DNA of 42,078 nucleotides, from NCBI GenBank assembly GCA_038496445.1, contig JALMLS010000367.1, positions 1 through 42,078 on the forward strand. The letters run 5' to 3'. This document shows positions 35,289 through 42,078 of the stretch, in pieces (positions within the stretch are counted from its first letter, which is position 1; each line of letters begins with the position of its first letter). The notes under the pieces were generated by a model that was not told the origin of the DNA, did no database searches, and saw nothing but the letters and a program-made list of their open reading frames with translations. The translations under genes were made by a program, and so were the position numbers. Origin of the DNA: Trichosphaerium sp. ATCC 40318. Taxonomy: Eukaryota; Discosea; Flabellinia; Trichosidae.

Positions 35289-35580
35289 GTACTATTGTTG
35301 CTATCTTGCATTAAGTTGTATTACTTAGCAGCATTAGTGAATAGCCATTAAACTAGATTGATTGTTGCAATTTTGCATTAAGCACACTTCCTTACTTTAT
35401 TTAGATTGATTGGTTTATGTTGCATTCAAGTTGTATACCAGCATTAGTGATAGCCATACAAAGTTGATTGTTGCCATTTACACTAAGTTTCCTTGCTTAA
35501 TACAATTCACTAGATTGATTGTTTATTACGATCTAAGTTCACCTACTTAACACGTTACGCAGATTGATTCCAAATTTACA
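35289..35580. repeat. Degenerate tandem repeats
   Basis: Three or four imperfect units share GCATTAAGT or CACTAAGT, AGCATTAGTGA(A)TAGCCAT and TAGATTGATTG. AGATTGATT recurs near 35,353, 35,402, 35,512 and 35,562. It occupies the place where the 5' half of the duplicated secreted-protein gene should be, and is absent from the left arm. Confidence 0.65.
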
Positions 35581-35659
35581 ACTACAAATTAGATATTTGT
35601 TTAAAACCCTAGCCAACAACTTGTTCCAATTAGAGTCATTACGTTTTAAGTACGCATCC

Positions 35660-36092
35660 TTGACCTACAGTTTAGCAGGAGATGATATGTATCGCGTTTG
35701 GTACTCTTTTTTCTTCACCTATGAAAGTATTTTAACATCAATTTGTTAAGTGATATGGGAAAAGTTGCATTGACTGACATTTCTGCTCAAAATTGACCAC
35801 CAAGCATGGTGTAGCAAACTGCAATGTCGGTTCAGAATTGACTGTTGGTATACTTACACTGTTCTCTTGAGCCGTTCTCACCTGAGGTATGCCTACAAAC
35901 ACGTTGAACAATAAAACTAAGACTTACGCTAACTTTCTGAAAAGAGCTTTATTCGCCTTCACAGTTGATTCTATTGGTCCTCTTCCAATTACCAAAGAGA
36001 CTAAGATGGATATCACATATGGTATGAAAATAGTTAATCCATTAAAACCAACCATGCAATGCAATGATGTGTTAAATCAAACTTATTTTTGA
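35660..36092 (+). pseudogene. Secreted protein, right copy, 5'-deleted and frameshifted
   Basis: Homology to the gene at 28,086-28,778 starts abruptly at TTGACCTACAGTTTAGC, so the signal peptide and first exon are gone. A two-base insertion at about 35,796 (CAAAATTGACC against CAAAATGCC on the left) creates an in-frame TGA. The last exon (RALFAFTVDSIGPLPITKET to NQTYF) is almost unchanged. Confidence 0.85.
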
Positions 36093-36302
36093 TTAGGATT
36101 ATTGATGAATCAACGGTCTTCAGTTGAAGCTCGATCACCAGATTTCGATTGGAGTAAACCTATTGGTGAACTTGATGTAAAAATTACACAATAAAGTTTC
36201 ATTCTTCTTCAAACAGTAAACAAAACAAATGAGTTTAAATAAACAGCAACAGATCTTGTTAAGTACTATGTGAAACATAGGCTTTAGATTGTGTTGTATA
36301 CT

Positions 36303-37214
36303 TTACTTTGCATGTCTTAATACGTTACACATTGCATCTTTTAGCCTTGTTTCATCAACGCTGGTGTAAAGTATAACATTCGCAGAACGGTTCCAAACAT
36401 TCTGAAAATCACCAATAGTTGCACCTGTTGTCAATTCGCCTTTTGTCTCAACATCAACGCATATCTCACGTGATGTGAACATTGTAGGTTCTAGTATTGT
36501 CATTGTAGACATAGGATCGTCAACCTTAAAGTTTCATGTACTTGTAGGTAAGATTAAAATCAGAGATCTCAAAGCTTCTCACTTTAGAAAAATTTTACCT
36601 GCATTAAAAAATATTTTGGCTGCTTCAGGATCAATCGATACTGCCACAATTATTAGCTTTGAACGTTCATTGTTGTACTTACTGTTAACTTCAGCTGCAG
36701 TTGTTCTATTACCAGGATAACCTACAGCACCTCCCATTGTGTAGACTTCATGGACGTAATTTATCTGAAACTTTACGATCCGTTGATTAGGATAGTCTAG
36801 AAAAAACCAGTAAACAAACCAGCGTATTTCTTTGTTTGTGTACCTGTGTCACCCATACCATCATAGCCATATACACAATAATCACTGGGTCTATGAGCAC
36901 GTGCTAAAGGCTTCAACGCGCCAACAAAGACCTGTTTTGCAATGAGCAAATACAAAAAAAAAGACTGATTTTTTGTCCGTACCGGCACGTGGCGCCTGTT
37001 TGCTACTTCTAGGATCTTGAACGCGTTTTCCGCCATTTGTTTAACGTCACTTAGGTTCCCAGGTACGATTGTAATCCCGAGAACCTTAATTTTAGGCGAA
37101 ACAAGCGCTAGGAGTATAGCTAGAGCGTCATCGACTGGGTTTTATGTTAATTAATATCAAAAACGGTATTAGCGTACCTCCTGGGTCTGTATCTATTATA
37201 ACTGGGCGTGCCAT
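36303..37214 (-). pseudogene. Nucleoside hydrolase, right copy, with two large deletions
   Basis: The start MARPVIIDTDPG (ATG at 37,214) and the terminal block ending NVLRHAK are preserved. The segment equal to left 22,090-22,250 (SAVDFILD... to NPNLPKY) is missing at about 36,760. Most of the exon equal to left 22,480-22,620 is missing near 36,545. Beside the second gap, about 20 bp (TTAAAGTTTCATGTACTTG) sits in inverted orientation relative to its surroundings. It cannot encode a complete enzyme. Confidence 0.87.
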
Positions 37215-37758
37215 ACTGTTTTTAACTAGTTTACCTCGTTTGAATCATGCTATGAAGATATTTTTCTATTTATGGCTTTTTGTACCGTATGACATTAGTC
37301 TTGTTCAATACAAACGTTAGCGCTAATCGAACAGTATTTAGTTGCGTGTACCTCTTTTGGCGTGGATTAAGCACACTGCCAAAGAAGGAGAACATTTTTT
37401 GCCATTTTCTAAAGTGCAAGCTAATTATGCTTTGTACCATTATTTTTGCCACCATTTTTAAGCTAATTCGGTACAAAAGATACCACACAAGTCATATTAA
37501 GTTTACTTTGAGTAATCACGTGATAACAGTCTGTAATTTGCCTTTCAAAACGACAAAATGTTGCCTCTTGATTAATTGTGTGAATTACGTTCATAATAAG
37601 ATCATTTTTCTCAACATCGTAACAACTGAAGATGCAAAACTTTGTGTCAGGTACACGTTAGAATAAGTACAAGAGTCTCCTTGGCAATCCAAAACAATTC
37701 AACTTTACGAGTCTTAAATAATTTCCAAAAAACTTTATACTTTTGTCACGTGTCATTT
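37215..37758. promoter_or_regulatory. Duplicated divergent intergenic region
   Basis: Right-arm copy of 21,089-21,627, including ATCACGTGAT near 37,515 and GTCACGTGTC near 37,745. No gene is seen. Confidence 0.4.
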
Positions 37759-39100
37759 ATGTTATTTTTTCTTGTTGTTTTTGTATTTTTAATATTTGCG
37801 CTTGGTTTGTTATTATTTTGGATCAAACAACTTACCACAACTAGTCACTTGCTTGATTCTATGCTTATGTGCGACAACAGTATTTCTACAGCAGTATACT
37901 CCAGATCCAGCTGATTGGTCGTCATTCGAAACAAAAGCGATTTCCAGCAACCAAGTATCACATGATCCTGATGGTGTACTTTGGATTAACGCTCAAGCAT
38001 GGGAAGACTCTAAATGGGATGGAACTATTTACAATCCTTCCAAAATGAACAGAGAGGACTTCTGGAAGGCTATTTGCCCTCAAGTAGATCGTATTAGAGG
38101 CATACGTGAGGTATTCTATAAGCACAATCCTTTTGCCGACGTCTTGAATCCAACGAAAGCAGAAGTCGATGAGTGGCATCGTATAGCGTTAAATCACGTG
38201 CGAGCGCTAGTAGGTACGAAAAAAAAGAGTATACCAATTAATTTGTGAAAAAAGCCACTTTGGCATGTCACGTGTTTTCTACATGCAGCTTAGGAAGTAG
38301 AAAAAACAAAACTGACATTTTTTTTAGGATATACGAGTGCTGACAGACAAGTAAAGAAGGATTACTGCATGTTTGCTCGTGCTCAGTGGGGTGCTGAACG
38401 CAAGTTCACAACAATGTGGGACACAAAATACCCTGCCACAGCAGATTCTGCAGAAGTTTACGGTCCTTGTCAAAGCAGTACAAACTCTCACTGTGGAGCA
38501 AGTTTTGTACCTTCTGATCCTGACGATCAAAAGCCTTACTTACCTGATGGTCATTCTCCTTGTGTTGCCGCAGGTGGTGGAGCTGAGGGCATTTTTCCTG
38601 GTCCAAAATCAGGCATTCCTTGGTCGCTCAAGTGGTCTCGTGGTCTGTGTAATACTTTGGCTGATGAAGGATTCTGGGGTGGCCATGTTGGTCCATTCTT
38701 TCATAGAGAAAAGTTTGGATACAGCTTCTGGGATACTAACAAAGCCGACAGCCAAAGTGTTGCTGAGTTGAGAGCGAAATGGCACGGTACTTTGATGCCT
38801 AATCTTTACTGTGATCCATCAGAGTCTGGATGCAATCCTACAGACATACCAACAGCAGAACCGAGTATGCCATCAGAAGCTTCACCAACAACAGAAGCGC
38901 CTTCACCAACAACAGAAGCGCCTTCAGCAACTACAGAATCGCCTTCAGCAACAACAGAATCTCCAATGGCACCTGATGCGCCTAGTGATGGATCCGTGAT
39001 GCCGAGTGAAGTGACTGTTGCACCAACGGAAGATACTTCTTCCAGCACTAACCTTGTATCCTTCTCTTTGGTCCTTCTCTTTGTCTCATGGAGCATGTAA
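37759..39100 (+). CDS. Uncharacterised secreted protein, probably GPI-anchored (right copy)
   Basis: Same architecture as the gene at 19,720-21,088: hydrophobic leader, Trp- and Cys-rich domain in two exons (joined across about 38,210-38,328), Pro/Ser/Thr stalk and hydrophobic C-terminus ending at 39,100. Differences are mostly single substitutions (for example SQ to AQ in INAQAWED, LKAICP to WKAICP). The stalk has one repeat unit fewer. No frame break was found, so both copies could work. This copy makes the pair the only duplicated gene here with two apparently intact members. The start is uncertain for the same reason as in the left copy: the simple frame has no ATG, and ATG 37,759 requires an intron. 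Confidence 0.72.
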
Positions 39101-39247
39101 ACTCATTAAGCAGTACTTCAAATATATTTCATTTACCACAACAGTTTTTTTTTTGATTAACACGTGATGCAAATCAGTTTTTATTTTAGACAAACCAATA
39201 AGAAAAATGACTAACACAAATAGTCTTTATTTTTCTACACATTTGTT

Positions 39248-40333
39248 ATGTTTCCATTCGGTAGTAGGCGTAGTGATATTCGTAATGATGAATACAAACT
39301 TATAATTGAACCACATCAACGTTTTTTAGGAGTATTTTTGGGCGAAATAAACAGCGAAAAGCGTATGTTTACCTGTTCTCTAACACCAGGCCGTTCTGTG
39401 TATGACGAGGTGACAGTAGCAGTGAAAAGCCAAGTACGACGATTCAAAACAATTAATAGCCAACAGAAGCCAGGAACACAGTCTTAACTCTTAATAGGAA
39501 CCTAATGAGAAAAAAGAATACAGAACATGGAATCCATTCCAATCAAAGCTTGCAGCAGCAATCATCAGCGGTGTTATTAATATTCACATGGCGCCTGGAT
39601 CAAGAGTGCTCTACTTGGGTGCTGCATCTGGTATTACAGTCTCTCATGTGTCTGACATTGTTGGAGAGGTATGTTGCTTTGTAACAAATACCAGACTTAG
39701 TTACATACATTTTAGAAGGGTGTTGTTTATGCTGTAGAAGTTTCTCACAAACGTGGTCGTGAGTTGGTTGAAGTTGCCAAAAACAGACCAAATATTGTTC
39801 CAATCATTGAGGATGCCCGTTATCCACATAAATACAGGTAGAGTAGATAAAAGACAACTGCTTTCTACTCAATAACAAACTTAGAATGCTGGTCAATACA
39901 GTTGATTGCATCTCCTGATATTTCTACACGTGACCAAGCACATATTATTGGTGTGAATGCTCAATATTTCCTTTCAGATGGAGGAGGCTTTGTTATTTCT
40001 GTCCATGTACAAATGAAACCTTCTTTTTGTTGCCGTAACTGAAGGTTATTTAACTCACTCACTACCATAGGCCAAGCGGCAAATCTTTGGTGATGCAATG
40101 CTACCTGAGCAGTTTTACTCACAAACTGTAAAAGATCTAAGAGCAGAAAAGTTCAAGTACACCCTATTCTGTTCTTAAATTTACTTTGTTGCACACAAGC
40201 ATAAACTAAAAATGCTGTTTAGAAAACTTATAGTCTTACACCACTTAGGCCTAAGGAACAAATTACTCTGGAACCATATGAAACAAACCATGCTATAATT
40301 ATTGGAACTTACTTACCAAATAGAAAAAAATAG
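39248..40333 (+). pseudogene. Fibrillarin copy C, chimeric and frameshifted
   Basis: ATG 39,248 begins MFPFGSRRSDIRNDEYK, an N-terminus without the Gly/Arg tract, followed by FTCSLTPGRSVYDEVTVAVK, as in copy A. Exon 2 and intron 2 (to about 39,712) match copy A. From about 39,720 onward the sequence matches copy B, including an intron identical to B's near 39,840-39,885 and the B-type C-terminus [19 protein letters not shown] (stop 40,333). Near 39,910 two bases are missing relative to both A and B (GCATCTCCTGAT against GCATCTTCTCTGAT), giving a premature TGA after VDCIS. It would make a protein lacking the last third of the methyltransferase domain. Confidence 0.85.
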
Positions 40334-40385
40334 TTTCCCTTTCTGTTGATCAACGACAAGTAGCATGTATTAGCTTTTCTCACAA

Positions 40386-40399
40386 CGTGCTATAGCACG
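40386..40399. repeat. Right-arm copy of the palindrome
   Basis: CGTGCTATAGCACG, the partner of 26,395-26,410. One substitution outside the core shortens it by one base on each side. Confidence 0.55.
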
Positions 40400-40584
40400 C
40401 GAATAAACAGCGTCCATATTATGTTGGTAGTTCCTATAAACCAACACAGAAAGATACAACTGGTTTTGAGCAAAACACCAAAAAATACAGCCTGAAACAA
40501 AATGTCAATCGTTGTTTTCAATGAATAAAAAAGTTATAAAAATCTCTTCAATTGAACCCGTCACATCTCTTTGCTTTGTTTTTG

Positions 40585-41295
40585 ATGACTTCGGTAAATG
40601 CTCTACCCAATGAGATCCTTCAACACATATTCATGAACCTTTCTCCTCAACTATGCCACAACTGCTCTACAGTATGTGTAGTGATGAGCACACGTGTAAA
40701 TAACCACGCACACGTGACTAACGGTATTTAGGTTTCAAAAACTTGGTGTGCTGTTGTTGCGTTACCTACAACATGGATTAAACCGCTGTTAGCGGAAAAC
40801 GGCGTCAAATATGAAGATGGTAAGACTACAAATTATTTATGGAATAATAACGTCTACCAAGCATCTAAAATGCTTGAACTGTGTCGTGGTACATGGGTTG
40901 CGCTTGGACGCATACTTGTCAAACCTACCGTTGAATTACTACAGAAATATCCTCAAATTGATGCCGTACGTTAACAAACTACTGTATACAAACCACGTGA
41001 CAGTGAACCTAAAGTTTTTTGCATCACGTGATGTGCTCAATAACGAATTTTTTTTACTAAGTGATTTTTGCTTTAGTTTATACACAAGGACATCAGGCTA
41101 TGCAAAGAGGTGGAACAAACTGAGAAATCAAGCGATGGTTGTCTTTTCAGCATAGAATCTATACGCGTGTGTACAGTTGATGGATTTGTCAAACTGATTT
41201 GTCACAACACAAAGTTTGCTCATACAGAACTTGTTGATGACTTATGTTTCATCGTCATAACCAATATAAACAAATGCCGTTTGGCATTCACTTAG
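40585..41295 (+). pseudogene. F-box fragment of the F-box/RasGEF gene
   Basis: ATG 40,585 begins MTSVNALPNEILQHIFMNLS. The first three exons match the left gene closely, with in-frame changes only (one Gln codon lost after SPQ, one Trp codon gained in PTTWIKP). At about 41,245, after VDDLCF, homology ends. The frame runs 17 more codons to a stop at 41,295. Everything corresponding to left 23,910-25,555, including the whole RasGEF domain, is absent. It could produce an F-box-only protein, so it may be a shortened gene and not a dead one. Confidence 0.75.
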
Positions 41296-41404
41296 TCTAT
41301 TTTTAGTCCATGGAATTACTTCATCTCATCTTCAAAAAATCTGCGCATGAGGCACCAGTCACCAGGCGTCAAGTAAAAAAATGCTCACGTGTTTGTTTTA
41401 AAAT

Positions 41405-41596
41405 AGAAAAACTCAAAAAAAATCTTGAATCTTGATAAAACCCAACCGAGGAGATTGTTTGTTTGTAGACATACTACTTATTGTAAGGTACGTAGATATA
41501 GGTTAAACGAACTGTTTATTAAGTTAAGCGCTGACATAGTCATAACTCGTCAAGGTACATCACACTTATTAACAAACAATAATTACAATACACCAT
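41405..41596. repeat. About 190 bp segment, inverted relative to arm context
   Basis: Direct-orientation copy of 23,591-23,781, nearly identical including the exon-like frame LDKTQPRRLFVCRHTTYC and both GTAC donors. Its flanks (AACAAACACGTGAGC on one side; CGAGAGCATAGCATCC on the other) are in the inverted orientation expected of the arm, so the segment itself has flipped. Confidence 0.8.
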
Positions 41597-41685
41597 CGAG
41601 AGCATAGCATCCACAATAACAAAAACAACACAAACAATTACGAAAAACACCAATAGCAACCAAAAAACATATCACAACAACAGCC

Positions 41686-42078
41686 ATGGGTGTTAATTAT
41701 CAGGGTAAACGAAGAAATAGAGCTAACAAATCAAGATCTCATACAAAACCAAAAAAAAAACACGTCCAAGACGCCAAAATCAACACCCATCACCACATTG
41801 GAAGAGAGGTAGAAAGAAAAGACGTACTTACAATGAAAGGCCACTATCTCTATATTGTTCGAGCCAAAATTATGCCCCTGTAAGCACAGGTTACTGTAGT
41901 TCAAGCCTTGAGTATTGTCCAACATATTCTCCTATAAGCCCAAGGTATGCTCCTATATCACCGGCAAGTCCAAAGTATTCTCCTACCAGCCCAAAGTATT
42001 CACCTACAAGTCCAATATATGCTCCTACATCACCAGCATATGCTCCTGCAAGTCCAAAGTACTCTCCTACAAGTCCAA
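41686..42078 (+). CDS. Basic protein with RNA polymerase II CTD-like heptad repeats, partial
   Basis: ATG 41,686 (context GCCATGG) starts [18 protein letters not shown]. After the A10 run at 41,751-41,760 the productive frame is shifted by one base, as in the left copy. It continues [41 protein letters not shown], then from about 41,926 a repeat array of [28 protein letters not shown] types that runs off the window. Consensus YSPTSPx is that of the RPB1 C-terminal domain, where Ser2/Ser5 phosphorylation recruits processing factors. The basic N-terminus, by contrast, is not RPB1. Either this is a separate small protein mimicking the CTD, or a CTD fragment attached by rearrangement. Confidence 0.55.

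Larger units (their letters stand above)
35199..42078. repeat. Right arm of the inverted duplication, permuted and shortened
   Basis: From the inner edge outward it contains, relative to left coordinates: 28,935-28,873; a tandem-repeat insertion; 28,490-28,015; 22,893 down to fibrillarin A's 5' half; fibrillarin B's 3' half to 25,555; then 23,910-23,200. The arm continues past the window. Most of its genes carry deletions or frameshifts; the GPI-type gene does not. Confidence 0.88.

Noticed and set aside
38811-38999. Gln-rich frame inside the right GPI-type gene
   Set aside because: Out-of-frame reading of the same stalk repeats.
1-42078. Bacterial or viral origin of the window
   Set aside because: Numerous short GT-AG introns, nucleolar fibrillarin, Rho, RasGEF and F-box genes indicate a eukaryotic nuclear genome. 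Individual MORN_2 genes could still have been transferred.
1-42078. CRISPR array, tRNA or rRNA genes
   Set aside because: No regular spaced repeats, cloverleaf-like sequences with A/B boxes or rRNA-like stretches were noticed.
41926-42078. Calling the right-end gene RPB1
   Set aside because: The heptads fit, but the preceding 80 codons are basic and lack any polymerase body sequence; only part of the gene is visible.

Overview
This window looks like nuclear DNA from a single-celled or otherwise gene-dense eukaryote. It is AT-rich and has no bacterial operon signals. The genes are split by many short introns of roughly 35-120 bp with GT...AG ends, many of which start GTACG(T) rather than GTAAGT. 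Families seen include Rho GTPase, RasGEF, F-box, fibrillarin, carnitine acyltransferase, plant-type leucine-rich repeats, MORN_2 repeats and an RNA polymerase II CTD-like repeat. I cannot name the species. A free-living protist fits better than an animal, plant or yeast, but that is inference. The hexamer CACGTG is strikingly frequent throughout.

Left part (1-18,560), single-copy genes: the 3' part of an ankyrin-repeat gene with a frame break; a carnitine O-acyltransferase gene on the minus strand, divergent from a short-chain dehydrogenase; an F-box gene; a leucine-rich-repeat membrane protein built from one-repeat exons; a secreted DUF4874/DUF4832 plus ricin-type lectin protein; a MORN_2 repeat protein; and a divergent Rho-type GTPase.

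Middle and right part (about 18,713-42,078): a large, damaged inverted duplication. The left arm (about 18,713-28,935) reads, along the minus strand: secreted protein gene, fibrillarin B, F-box/RasGEF, CTD-like repeat gene, nucleoside hydrolase (on the opposite strand), GPI-type secreted protein, fibrillarin A. The right arm (35,199 to beyond the window end) carries the same genes on the other strand in a circularly permuted order: secreted protein fragment, nucleoside hydrolase remnant, GPI-type protein, fibrillarin C, F-box fragment, CTD-like gene. Fibrillarin C is a chimera, A-like in its 5' half and B-like in its 3' half. This is what recombination between A and B, followed by re-insertion of the intervening DNA, would produce. 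Only fibrillarin B appears intact. The right arm also contains a local inversion of about 190 bp, a probable micro-inversion, large deletions and frameshifts.

The spacer between the arms (about 28,940-35,190) is single copy. It holds an F-box/helical-repeat gene, a broken second MORN_2 gene and a single-pass membrane protein with a Pro/Thr-rich stalk. Exon structures were worked out by eye from splice signals and protein similarity, so exact exon ends are approximate unless stated.
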